The notes beneath the pieces were generated by a model. It was not told the DNA's origin, did not search any database, and saw only the letters and a list, made by a program, of their open reading frames with translations. From assembly GCF_007990755.1 (NCBI RefSeq), contig NZ_BJXA01000089.1, positions 1-32,538 on the forward strand: DNA of 32,538 bases. The letters are read 5' to 3'. Position numbers and translations under genes: made by a program. Positions within the stretch are counted from its first letter, which is position 1. The number at the start of each line of letters is the position of its first letter. Positions 1 through 7,875 of this stretch are shown here, piece by piece. Source of the DNA: Nocardia ninae NBRC 108245. Lineage in GTDB: Bacteria > Actinomycetota > Actinomycetes > Mycobacteriales > Mycobacteriaceae.

Positions 1-602
1 CCGGTGCTCACCTGCGCGGCCACCGCCGCCACCCCGGCCCAAGCCAGGCCGGAGCAGGCCAGCGTCACCGAGAACGCCGCCGACCCGGCCAGTGGCAGGT
101 CGTTGCTGTACAGCATTGCGGTGGACAGGATTCCGACGACCACACAGCCGAAGGTGGTCATCAGCAGCACCGCGGTGAGCCCGGCGAAGCGGCCGATGCT
201 GGTCGCGCCGACGAGTTCGGCGCGGCCGGTCTCCTCCTCGACCCGGGTGTGCCGGATGACCGTGAGGATGGTCGCGATGCCGATCATCGCGAAATAGGGC
301 CCCGCTTTCCACAGTGACATGGAGCCGATATCGGTGCTGAACACCGGGCCGTACATGGCGACGAGCGCCGGGCTGTCGGTGATGGTCTTCGCGTAGTTGT
401 CGAGATCGGCCTGCGTGCCGTAGACGCTCTTGGTGCTCGCGACATAGAAGGCGGGCAGCAGCCCGAACGCGATCACCCACAGCGGCAGGACAATTCGGTC
501 GCGGCGCAGAAACAGGCGCAACAGTTGGCCGGTGCCCGCCAAGTCGGCCGAGCCGCGCACCGTCGGGGCAGCGTAATGCCTGCCCGCGGTTGCCGTAGTC
601 AT
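1..602 (-). CDS. ABC transporter permease, polyketide-antibiotic-exporter type (partial)
   Basis: Only the N-terminal 200 residues are in the window; the gene continues past the left edge. The protein starts with a short hydrophilic stretch, followed by a basic segment and a hydrophobic helix (about residues 38-56), an extracytoplasmic loop, and further membrane helices. A conserved cytoplasmic segment reads [18 protein letters not shown], a pattern typical of the large permeases annotated as exporters of polyketide antibiotics. The ATG overlaps the stop of the upstream ATPase gene as ATGA (599-602), so the two are translationally coupled and very likely form one efflux complex. The substrate cannot be told from sequence; a drug or lipid-like molecule is the family expectation. 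Confidence 0.85.
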   Translation of the reverse strand, partial: MTTATAGRHYAAPTVRGSADLAGTGQLLRLFLRRDRIVLPLWVIAFGLLPAFYVASTKSVYGTQADLDNYAKTITDSPALVAMYGPVFSTDIGSMSLWKAGPYFAMIGIATILTVIRHTRVEEETGRAELVGATSIGRFAGLTAVLLMTTFGCVVVGILSTAMLYSNDLPLAGSAAFSVTLACSGLAWAGVAAVAAQVST

Positions 603-1531
603 GCGCCCACCTTCTCCCCGCTCTTCGTCGCGTGCGCCGAGGCGTCGCCGTCGACGTGGTAATGCCGCATGAACAGCTCTTCCAGGGTCGGCGGTGCGCT
701 GGTCAGGCTGCGCACGCCGGCGTCGCCGAGCACCCGGATCAGCTCACCGAGATGCTCACCGTCCACCTGACAGCGCAGGGTCGAGCCGTCCCGCTCGATG
801 TCCTCGACGCCGGCGATGCGGCTGAGATCCCCTGGGTCGCCCGACAATTCGGCGGTGATCGAGGTGCGGGAGAGGTGCCGAAGCTCCTGTAGCGAGCCGC
901 TTTCCACGGTGCGTCCGGCGCGAATGATGGTCACCCGATCGCAGAGCGCCTCCACCTCGGACAGGATGTGGCTCGACAGCAGCACGGTGGTGCCGCGCTG
1001 CTTGGCCTCCTCGACGCATTCGCGAAACACCTGTTCCATCAACGGATCCAGGCCCGAGGTGGGTTCGTCGAGCAGCAGCAGTCGCACGTCGGACGCGAGC
1101 GCGGAGATCAGCGCGACCTTCTGCCGGTTGCCTTTGGAGTAGGTGCGCGCCTTCTTGCGCGGATCCAGATCGAACCGCTCGATCAGTTCTTCGCGGCGGT
1201 CGGCGTTGATGCCGCCGCGCATGCGGGCGAGCAGGTCGATCGTCTCGCCGCCGGACAGCGACGGCCACAGCGTGACATCGCCTGGCACATAGGCGAGTTC
1301 GTGGTGCAGCGCGACCGCGTCGGACCACGGGTCGCGCCCGAGCAGTTCGGCGCGGCCGGAGGTGGCGCGCAGAATTCCGAGCAGGACGCGGATCGTCGTG
1401 GACTTACCCGCGCCGTTGGGACCCAGGAAGCCGTGGATCTCGCCCTCGCTGACCGTGAGGTCGAGGCCGTCCAGAGCGGCGACATGACCGAAAGCCTTGC
1501 GGAGATTGTGGATTTGGATGACTTCGGACAT
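599..1531 (-). CDS. ABC transporter ATP-binding protein (drug-efflux type)
   Basis: This 310-residue nucleotide-binding subunit drives the permease encoded next to it. Walker A is GPNGAGKST at 37-45. The signature loop is the variant YSKGNRQ near 131-137, Walker B is [13 protein letters not shown] at 151-163, and the H-loop His is 190 in LLSSH. The open frame extends upstream to 1687, but the extra 52 residues overlap the TetR gene and do not look like an ABC protein. The ATG at 1531 begins a normal ABC N-terminus ([15 protein letters not shown]) and shares one base with the TetR stop (TGATG). The divergent C-terminal part (about 225-310) matches the accessory region of DrrA-like ATPases. Transcribed with TetR and the permease. 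Confidence 0.93.
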   Translation of the reverse strand: MSEVIQIHNLRKAFGHVAALDGLDLTVSEGEIHGFLGPNGAGKSTTIRVLLGILRATSGRAELLGRDPWSDAVALHHELAYVPGDVTLWPSLSGGETIDLLARMRGGINADRREELIERFDLDPRKKARTYSKGNRQKVALISALASDVRLLLLDEPTSGLDPLMEQVFRECVEEAKQRGTTVLLSSHILSEVEALCDRVTIIRAGRTVESGSLQELRHLSRTSITAELSGDPGDLSRIAGVEDIERDGSTLRCQVDGEHLGELIRVLGDAGVRSLTSAPPTLEELFMRHYHVDGDASAHATKSGEKVGA

Positions 1532-2184
1532 CAATGCTCCTCGATGAAAGTGTCCAATAGCGTGGGGTCGGTCAGGATGCCCTGGGTGTAGAACTCCAGG
1601 GCGGGGGGTGTGAGCTCCTCGGTCAGCTCGCGAATCGCTTTGCGGAAGTCGAGCTTTTCGCCGGGCTGCTGGTGCATCTGCACCCACAGCAGGGTCGCGC
1701 CGACGTTGAGTGTCATCAGATATCTGGCACGCGCCGCCGGGTCGCGGCTCGGTTTGAGCGCGCCCGCATCGACACCTTGCTGGATGTAGATCTCGGCATC
1801 GGCGACCATGTGCTCGAAAAGCGACTGAGCCATCGGCCCGCCCGCCTGCAGGCTGCGCACCATGTAGGCGACCAGCGGTCCGTACACCTCGATCTCGGCA
1901 AGCGCGGACAGCATGCCCTTCGCCACACTCTGCGCGGTGATCGCCTTGATCTTCTCGTCGCGAATCAGCTGGAGCACCCGCTCGTCACAGGCCGCGCGCA
2001 GGCCGTCTTTGGAACCGAAGTGGTGGTTCACCAGGCCGGGCGAGACGCCTGCCGCCTGGGCGATCACGCGCACGCCGACCTGGAAGCCCTGGTCGCCGAA
2101 GACCTCGATCGCGGCATCACGGATTCGGGCCGCCGTGGTCAGATCCGTGGCGGGTCCTTGCGGTAGGGGCTGTTCGTTAAACAC
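1531..2184 (-). CDS. TetR-family repressor of the ABC efflux operon
   Basis: A 217-residue regulator. The TetR DNA-binding domain is residues about 18-64, with a helix-turn-helix around 38-58 ([19 protein letters not shown]) and the usual GSKDGL after it. The C-terminal ligand domain is not assignable to a specific inducer. The start is GTG at 2184: an in-frame stop lies just upstream (2197-2199), and a TATATT -10-like box lies six bases before the GTG. There is no room for a Shine-Dalgarno sequence, so the mRNA is probably leaderless. It is the first gene of a TetR-ATPase-permease operon and sits on two palindromic operators, so it probably represses its own operon until a transported compound binds. 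Confidence 0.9.
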   Translation of the reverse strand: MFNEQPLPQGPATDLTTAARIRDAAIEVFGDQGFQVGVRVIAQAAGVSPGLVNHHFGSKDGLRAACDERVLQLIRDEKIKAITAQSVAKGMLSALAEIEVYGPLVAYMVRSLQAGGPMAQSLFEHMVADAEIYIQQGVDAGALKPSRDPAARARYLMTLNVGATLLWVQMHQQPGEKLDFRKAIRELTEELTPPALEFYTQGILTDPTLLDTFIEEH

Positions 2185-2212
2185 ATGTTCAATATATTAA
2201 ACACTCGTTCAA
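2177..2212 (-). promoter_or_regulatory. Tandem TetR operators with leaderless promoter
   Basis: Read on the minus strand, two 16-bp boxes follow each other: TTGAACGAGTGTTTAA (2212-2197) and TTGAACATGTGTTTAA (2192-2177), separated by TATA. They match at 14 of 16 positions, each is an imperfect palindrome (TTnAACA..TGTTnAA in the better copy), and their centres are 20 bp apart, two helical turns. The -10-like TATATT (2196-2191) lies between them and the GTG start codon is inside the second box. Occupancy would therefore block both polymerase binding and transcript start. This arrangement is seen directly; binding by the adjacent TetR protein is inferred. Confidence 0.75.
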
Positions 2213-2278
2213 TCCGCCACAAGAGCCCTGCCCGGAATGTCGTGTCAACAGTCACGGTTTGCCCGGCGCGGCGCGGGC

Positions 2279-2284
2279 TAATGT
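2279..2284 (+). promoter_or_regulatory. Putative -10 box of the acyl-CoA oxidase-like gene
   Basis: TAATGT fits the actinobacterial TANNNT -10 pattern and lies exactly six bases before the ATG at 2291. No purine-rich ribosome-binding site is visible in between, which suggests a leaderless transcript. No convincing -35 element is seen. Confidence 0.4.
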
Positions 2285-2290
2285 CGAGTT

Positions 2291-4222
2291 ATGACTACCG
2301 GCACCGCTACGACGGCGGATCACCTACGCGCAGCACTGGACGGACCGTGGGGCGAGATCCGGGAGCAGGCCCGAATCCAGCTCGCGGACGACAAGTTCGC
2401 CGGAGACCCCTACCTCGACTACAAGGCCGCCCGGGCCCGGGTGCTCGAGCAGATGCGCGTCATCGCCACCATGGGCTACGCCGAGCGCGGCTTCCGCCGG
2501 GAGAACGGCGGCACCAGCGAGCCGGGCGCCGCGGTCACCGGGCTGGAGATGCTGGCCTACACGGATCTGTCGCTGTGGGTCAAAGCGGGCGTGCAGTGGG
2601 GCCTGTTCGGCGGGGCGGTGGAGAACCTCGGCACCGAACGGCACCGCGAGTACATCAAGCGGCTGATCTCGCTCGATCTGCTCGGGTGTTTCGCGATGAC
2701 CGAGTCCGGGCACGGCAGCGACGTGGCCCACCTGGAGACCACCGCGACCTACGATCCGGACACCGAGGAGTTCGTGATCCACTCGCCGACGCCGTCGGCG
2801 CGCAAGGACTACATCGGCGGTGCCGCCGAACACGCAAGAATGGCAGCGGTTTTCGCGCAGTTGATCACCCAGGGCGAGGGTCGCGGCGTGCACTGTTTCC
2901 TGGTGCCGATCCGCGACGACAACGGCGCCGACCTGCCGGGCGTGACCACCATCGACGATGGACTCAAGGGCGGCCTGCCCGGTGTCGACAACGGCCGCAT
3001 CGTGTTCGACCATGTCCGCATTCCACGGGAGAACCTGCTCAACCGGTACGCAGACGTCGAGCCGGACGGTACCTACACCTCCGAGATCGAGAATCCGAGC
3101 CGTCGCTTCTTCACCACCCTGGGCACGCTGGTGCGCGGGCGGGTCAGCGTCGGCGGTGCGGCGGCGGCAGGCACCCGGGTCGCGCTGAGCATCGCGCTGC
3201 GGTATGCGTTGAAGCGCAGGCAGTTCTCCGATCCGGACAGCGGACAGGAGACGGTGCTGCTGGACTACCGCAGCCACCAGCGGCGATTGCTGCCGCTGGT
3301 CGCCAAGACCTACGCCTTGGCGTTCGCGCAGAACGACCTGGTGCGCCGCATGCATCTCGTGCAGACCGGTCAGGATCTCAACCCGAGCTCGCAGCGAGCG
3401 CTGGAGAAGCGGGCCGCCGGTTTGAAGGTCGCGCAGACCCGGCACGCCACCCGCGCCATCCAGGAGTGCCGCGAAGCTTGCGGTGGCGCAGGCTATTTGA
3501 CCGAGAACCGCCTCGTCGGGTTGAAGGCGGACACCGACGTGTTCACCACCTTCGAGGGCGACAATGTGGTGCTCACCCAGCTGGTGGCCAAGGAGCTGCT
3601 CACCGCGTACTCCGACGAGGTGCGTGACCTGGACGCGCTGGGCTGGGTGAAGTTCGCCGCCACCATGGCGGGTGACGAAGTGCGCAAGGTGACCGGTGTG
3701 CGGCAGCTGATCCAGCGCCTGCGCGACGGTTCCAACGACTCCATCGACGACGGCGATCTCGCCCGGCGCGCGGTACAGCTCCAACTCTTCGCCGACCGCG
3801 AGGAATACCTGGTGCGCACCGCCGGTCATCGCCTGCGCGCCCGAGCCAAGGACACCACACCGTTCGAAGCCTTCAACAACGCCCAGGACCACATCCTGAC
3901 CGCGGGCACCGCCCACATCGATCGGCTGGTGCTGGAGGCCTTCATCGAGGGAATCGAGGACATTCAAGACCCGGACGCGCGCGCCCTCGCGGAGACGGTC
4001 TGCGATCTCTTCGTCTACTCGACGCTGGAAGAGAACTCGGCGTGGTACATCATGCACCGGTTCATGTCCGTCGAGCGGGCCAAGGCGGTGCGCCGGGGCG
4101 TCAACGAGCTCGTCGACCGGCTTCGGCCGGAAGCGCTCACCCTCGTCGAGGGCATGGGTGTGCCGGAATCAATGCTGCACGCCGCCATGCTGGACGACGC
4201 GAGCGTGTTCGAGCGGGGCTAG
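2291..4222 (+). CDS. Acyl-CoA oxidase / acyl-CoA dehydrogenase-like flavoprotein
   Basis: A 643-residue FAD enzyme expected to introduce a trans-2 double bond into an acyl-CoA in beta-oxidation. It is much longer than the usual 380-400-residue dehydrogenases and matches the size of peroxisome-type acyl-CoA oxidases. Visible motifs are FAMTE at 134-138 (flavin/substrate pocket), ACGGAGY around 396-402, and FEGDN at 421-425, where Glu422 corresponds to the catalytic base of acyl-CoA oxidases. The C-terminal 200 residues form the extra helical domain of that group. Whether electrons go to oxygen or to an electron-transfer flavoprotein cannot be decided here. The gene is divergent from the TetR operon and shares its 106-bp upstream region, so cross-regulation is possible but unproven. 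Confidence 0.9.
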   Translation: MTTGTATTADHLRAALDGPWGEIREQARIQLADDKFAGDPYLDYKAARARVLEQMRVIATMGYAERGFRRENGGTSEPGAAVTGLEMLAYTDLSLWVKAGVQWGLFGGAVENLGTERHREYIKRLISLDLLGCFAMTESGHGSDVAHLETTATYDPDTEEFVIHSPTPSARKDYIGGAAEHARMAAVFAQLITQGEGRGVHCFLVPIRDDNGADLPGVTTIDDGLKGGLPGVDNGRIVFDHVRIPRENLLNRYADVEPDGTYTSEIENPSRRFFTTLGTLVRGRVSVGGAAAAGTRVALSIALRYALKRRQFSDPDSGQETVLLDYRSHQRRLLPLVAKTYALAFAQNDLVRRMHLVQTGQDLNPSSQRALEKRAAGLKVAQTRHATRAIQECREACGGAGYLTENRLVGLKADTDVFTTFEGDNVVLTQLVAKELLTAYSDEVRDLDALGWVKFAATMAGDEVRKVTGVRQLIQRLRDGSNDSIDDGDLARRAVQLQLFADREEYLVRTAGHRLRARAKDTTPFEAFNNAQDHILTAGTAHIDRLVLEAFIEGIEDIQDPDARALAETVCDLFVYSTLEENSAWYIMHRFMSVERAKAVRRGVNELVDRLRPEALTLVEGMGVPESMLHAAMLDDASVFERG

Positions 4223-4229
4223 GAACACC

Positions 4230-4274
4230 TCGACTACCCGCGCGCGATCACACGCTTCTCGCGCGGGTAGTCGA
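4230..4274. terminator. Bidirectional hairpin between convergent genes
   Basis: A perfect 15-bp inverted repeat (4230-4244 and 4260-4274) with a 15-nt loop sits between the acyl-CoA oxidase-like gene and the convergent hypothetical gene. It has no T-tract, as is common in actinobacteria. The repeat lies inside the last codons of the minus-strand gene, so the same bases encode protein and form the hairpin. Confidence 0.7.
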
Positions 4275-4608
4275 TGATCTCCTTGCCGCCGAAGGTCCGG
4301 CAGACCTCGAACAGCGTCGGCAACTCGTCGATCGCATCCTTGATCACGGCTTCGTTCGACAGCAACGTCTTCACGTCCGACACCGTCTGACTCGAGCCGT
4401 TCAGCAGACTGCCGATGGTGTCGCCGACCAGCCGGGTGCCCTGGATGGTGCGCCAGGTCAGCGGATACTCCAGCAGCGTGTACTGCTGGACGAGCCAGCT
4501 TTCCTCGTCCGTGAGCTGCAGCTGGCAGGTGAGATTGAACTCGATGCCCTTGTGCCCGCCGCGCTTCCCCTTGACCGCCGTTTGGCTGCGGTTCACCACC
4601 AGTCGCAT
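4234..4608 (-). CDS. Conserved hypothetical protein
   Basis: A 124-residue soluble protein with no signal peptide or membrane helix. It begins MRLVVNRSQTAVKGKRGG and is mostly a mixed alpha/beta pattern with a hydrophobic, charged C-terminal half (about 60-110) likely to be helical. I do not recognise the family. The ATG at 4608 has a good GAGGAG ribosome-binding site six bases upstream and the third-position GC matches the neighbours, so the gene is real. It stands alone, convergent with the acyl-CoA oxidase-like gene and 112 bp from the end of the MFS gene upstream of it. No function is proposed. Confidence 0.75.
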   Translation of the reverse strand: MRLVVNRSQTAVKGKRGGHKGIEFNLTCQLQLTDEESWLVQQYTLLEYPLTWRTIQGTRLVGDTIGSLLNGSSQTVSDVKTLLSNEAVIKDAIDELPTLFEVCRTFGGKEIIDYPREKRVIARG

Positions 4609-4720
4609 AACGCACTCCTCGCGTGCTGTGTCGAGACGGCACTCATTGTCCGGTGTCGTCCAGATGAGTGTTGCACCAAGGACTTACGGCGTCTGTCCGC
4701 CGAACACCCGACATCGGCTT

Positions 4721-6076
4721 TCAGGAGCTGGCGGTCGAGCGGCGCGGGCCGGTCGATGAACCGGCCGCCCCCGCGATATCGCGCAGATCGCGCCCACGGG
4801 TCTCGCCCGCCCAGAGGAACGCGCTCGCGGTACAGGCCAGCGTCGCGCACAGCAACAGGGTGATGGGCACGGTCGACGGAAAGCGTTGCAGCAGCGCCAG
4901 ACCGATGAGCGGAATCAGCGAACCGCCGACGATCGTCGCGAGTTGGTAGCCCAATGACGCGCCGGTGTAACGCACCTCGCTCGGGAACAGCTCCGCGAAG
5001 AACGGCGCCTGCGCGCCCGTCAGCAGGCCGTGCAGGGTCAGGCCGACGGTGATGACCACCGTGATCCGGACCGCGCTTCCGCTGTCCACCATGGGTAGCG
5101 CGCTCAGCGCCCACGCCGCGACCAGCACCGTGAGCAGCACGCTGATCACCCGTCGCCCGAACCGGTCGCCGAGCGCCCCACCCAGCACGATCGCGGTCGC
5201 CTGAAAGACCGAGGCGATGGTAATCGCGGTCAGCGCAGTGGATTTCGGCACATGCACCACCTGGGTCAGATAGGCCAGCAGGAAGATGCTGAAGGTGTAA
5301 TACGTCGCCTTTTCGCCGACATCGGCCAGTGCCGCCATCAGCACCTGCTTGCGATAGCGACCCACTACGATCCGCAACGGCGCGTGCCCCTGCCGCGTCG
5401 CCCCGCGCCGCTGCGCCGCCACGAAGATCGGCGACTCCTCTACCGCGTGCCGCAGCCAAAGCCCCACCGCGACAAGCACTATCGACAGCAGGAACGGTAT
5501 CCGCCAGCCCCACGCCTCGAATTCCGCGTTGGAGACACCCAGTCCGAGCGCGGCGAGTACCCCGGTGGCCAGCAGGTTCCCCAACGGCCCGCCGGTCTGC
5601 GGCCAGCTGCTCCAGAACCCCCGGTGCGCCGCCGATCCGTGCTCGGCCACCAGTAGCACCGCGCCGCCCCATTCGCCGCCGAGCGCCAGCCCCTGCACCA
5701 GCCGCAGCAGCACCAGCAGAATCGGCGCCGCGACCCCGATCGTCGCGTAGGACGGAATGAGCCCGATCGCCACCGTCGCCGCACCCATCAGCATCAACGT
5801 GATGGACAGGGTGCGCCGCCGCCCGACCCGGTCGCCGAGGTGTCCGAACAGCACCCCACCGAGCGGCCGCGCGAGAAACCCCACCGCATAGGTCCCCATC
5901 GCCAGCAGGACCCCGACCAACGGATCACCGGCCGGAAAGAACACCTTGTTGAATACCAGCGCCGCCGCCAGGCCGTAGAGGAAGAAGTCGTAGAACTCGA
6001 TCGTCGTGCCCGCCACGCTGGCCGCGACCACCCGCGCGAATCGCGCCCCCGAAGTCGCCGCCGGTTCACTCATCAT
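4721..6076 (-). CDS. MFS transporter, metabolite:H+ symporter (MHS) type
   Basis: A 12-helix membrane protein of about 451 residues in the ShiA/ProP/KgtP group, which imports organic acids, betaines or shikimate with protons. The N-terminus carries the group hallmark GTTIEFYDFFLYG in helix 1, and the first cytoplasmic loop has GDRVGRRR, the MFS motif A. A second copy of this loop motif (GDRFGRRV) lies after helix 8. Of the possible starts, the ATG at 6076 (or the adjacent ATG at 6073) follows GAGGGG at a suitable distance; the ATG at 6103 lacks this. The gene ends with a short hydrophilic Ser/Thr/Arg tail. The substrate is unknown. It lies 86 bp downstream of the substrate-binding lipoprotein on the same strand, with no evidence of joint function. 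Confidence 0.88.
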   Translation of the reverse strand: MMSEPAATSGARFARVVAASVAGTTIEFYDFFLYGLAAALVFNKVFFPAGDPLVGVLLAMGTYAVGFLARPLGGVLFGHLGDRVGRRRTLSITLMLMGAATVAIGLIPSYATIGVAAPILLVLLRLVQGLALGGEWGGAVLLVAEHGSAAHRGFWSSWPQTGGPLGNLLATGVLAALGLGVSNAEFEAWGWRIPFLLSIVLVAVGLWLRHAVEESPIFVAAQRRGATRQGHAPLRIVVGRYRKQVLMAALADVGEKATYYTFSIFLLAYLTQVVHVPKSTALTAITIASVFQATAIVLGGALGDRFGRRVISVLLTVLVAAWALSALPMVDSGSAVRITVVITVGLTLHGLLTGAQAPFFAELFPSEVRYTGASLGYQLATIVGGSLIPLIGLALLQRFPSTVPITLLLCATLACTASAFLWAGETRGRDLRDIAGAAGSSTGPRRSTASS

Positions 6077-6162
6077 CACAGCCCCTCGCTCGTGCCGAAT
6101 CACCCTGTACGACTATGACTTAGCACTCAGCGTCCGGCCCGGTATTTCGACACGGCAACCGC

Positions 6163-7686
6163 TCATAGCGAGATGGAGGCTAGCTCGATGCCGCGCAGCG
6201 GGGTGGCCGTGACCTGGTGTACTCGCGGCGTCCAGACCGCGTGGCCGTGGCCGGACCACAGTGGGGCTATCGGGAGGTCTCGCAGCAGGTGGTTTTCGAC
6301 GAGGCGGTAGCGCTGGCCGCTCTCCGCTGCGGTGGCCGCGGCATCGGCGGCTGCCAACAGCTGGGTGAACCCTTCGTCGGGAAGGGCGGTGGTTTTCGCT
6401 AGGGCGGTGAGGAGTTCGTGGGGGCTGGCGGTGCTCGGTGCATAGGTCAGCAGGAAGGGCGCGTCGGACGGTTGGGGTGCCTGGTAGCCGCGTGGTCGGG
6501 CGGTCACCTCCAACGCGAAGGCGGTGCGCAGCTGCTCGGCGAGCGGCTGTGCCCATTGCTCTTGCGCGGCACCGAAATACAGCGTGACCGGGCCGGTGAA
6601 GGTGACCTGCCCGAGCAGCGACTTCGCCGCGGGCTGGTCGTGCGTGCACGGCCGACAGGTGGCGGAACGTTCGCCGGGGGCGATGCCGGGTGGCAGTAGC
6701 GCGCGGGCCGGATCGACCTGGTTCGCGAGCGGGCCCGCCGCCAAGGCCGCGCGGTCCAGCGCCATCGCGAACGCATGGCGCGCGGCCGCGTCCTCGAAAC
6801 GCTTGTCGGACATGGGGAATGCCAGATAGCTGGCTTCCGGCAACGGCCACATCGCGTGCCGATCGGCGAAATCCTGGTGCATGGCGTCGTGCCGCGCGCC
6901 GGGCACCTCGGTGGCCAGGTCGAGCGAGCCCGCCCGCACCTGTGCGTACTGCGCGACGGAATCGCCCACCCTGAGCTGGATCTCGCGCACGTTGCCCGCG
7001 GCCTCCCCCACCCGTAGCAGCCGACCGCCCGAATTCGGCTGCCATGGCTCGGCCAGCCGGAACGGCCCGTTGCCGACCGGTGCGACCGCGAAGCCTGCCC
7101 AATCCCGGGAGGCCAGCACCGATGCGGGCAGTGGGAGCAACGCCGGAGCGGCCAGCACGGCGGGCACCTGACCGAACGGCCGGTCGAGCACGATCCGCAG
7201 GGTGTGCTCGTCCGGCGCGCTGATCTCGTTGGCGCGCAACACTTCGGTGAGCGCGCCCGAGCCGGTCCATCGCTCGGCCGCCACGGTGCGCCAGGTGTCG
7301 ACATAAGACTTCGCGGTGACCGGCGTCCCGTCGTGGAACTGATTTCCGTTGCGTAACTTGACCTCCCAGGTCATCTGGTCCGTGCTGGAGACCGCCTCCG
7401 CGGCCCGCAGCGTGGTCGTCCCGGTCGCCGCGTCGTAGTCGACCAGCGGTGTCCACAGCGCGCCGACGATCATCCGGCCCGTCTGGTCGCGCAGATCGGC
7501 GGGCAGCAGGCCGGCCGGTTCGCGGACACCGACCGTGAGCACGCCCGGCTCCGGCTGCTCCGCCGACGCGGCGCAGCCGGCGACGCCGAGCAGGAGGACG
7601 ACGAACGCGGCGGCAAGGCGCACGGCCCGAGCAGCCCAGCGGCTATTGCGGGCAGCGACCCGGTTCGGGCATGGATCACCTGGCAT
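6163..7686 (-). CDS. ABC peptide-type substrate-binding lipoprotein (orphan)
   Basis: A family-5 solute-binding protein of about 507 residues. The signal peptide ends with the lipobox VAGC, so the mature protein is lipid-anchored at Cys38 of the chosen start. The body has the DppA/OppA pattern: an early VREPAGLLPADL segment, WEVKLRNGNQFHDGTPVTA around the first third, and APVGNGPFRL in the middle. The family binds oligopeptides or related solutes. No permease or ATPase gene lies beside it, so it either serves a transporter encoded elsewhere or acts as a receptor. The frame is open to 7815; ATG 7686 gives a normal-length signal peptide, but no strong ribosome-binding site is visible and ATG 7737 is an alternative. 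Confidence 0.85.
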   Translation of the reverse strand: MPGDPCPNRVAARNSRWAARAVRLAAAFVVLLLGVAGCAASAEQPEPGVLTVGVREPAGLLPADLRDQTGRMIVGALWTPLVDYDAATGTTTLRAAEAVSSTDQMTWEVKLRNGNQFHDGTPVTAKSYVDTWRTVAAERWTGSGALTEVLRANEISAPDEHTLRIVLDRPFGQVPAVLAAPALLPLPASVLASRDWAGFAVAPVGNGPFRLAEPWQPNSGGRLLRVGEAAGNVREIQLRVGDSVAQYAQVRAGSLDLATEVPGARHDAMHQDFADRHAMWPLPEASYLAFPMSDKRFEDAAARHAFAMALDRAALAAGPLANQVDPARALLPPGIAPGERSATCRPCTHDQPAAKSLLGQVTFTGPVTLYFGAAQEQWAQPLAEQLRTAFALEVTARPRGYQAPQPSDAPFLLTYAPSTASPHELLTALAKTTALPDEGFTQLLAAADAAATAAESGQRYRLVENHLLRDLPIAPLWSGHGHAVWTPRVHQVTATPLRGIELASISL

Positions 7687-7875
7687 ACCAACATCATTGA
7701 CCGCGCAGCGCTCGAAGCACACCGCCGAACCGGGCATCACGTCGCCTACCACGCGAAAGTTGCTCCCCAGTTCCCGATCTGGCGATATGGGTATCGCGTG
7801 CGGCCGCGCCGACACTTACAGTGAGGCATCTCGGCGACCAGGAATCCCCTGGTCACGCCTCGCTGGGAGGTAGTT

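Noticed and set aside
1532-1687. N-terminal extension of the ABC ATPase
   Set aside because: It overlaps the TetR gene and carries no ABC sequence; the ATG at 1531 gives a normal ATPase start.
2185-4057. Long open frames on both strands inside the acyl-CoA oxidase-like gene
   Set aside because: They are shadows caused by high GC; their translations are Arg/Gly/Pro-rich with no recognisable domain, while the 2291-4222 frame shows clear family motifs.
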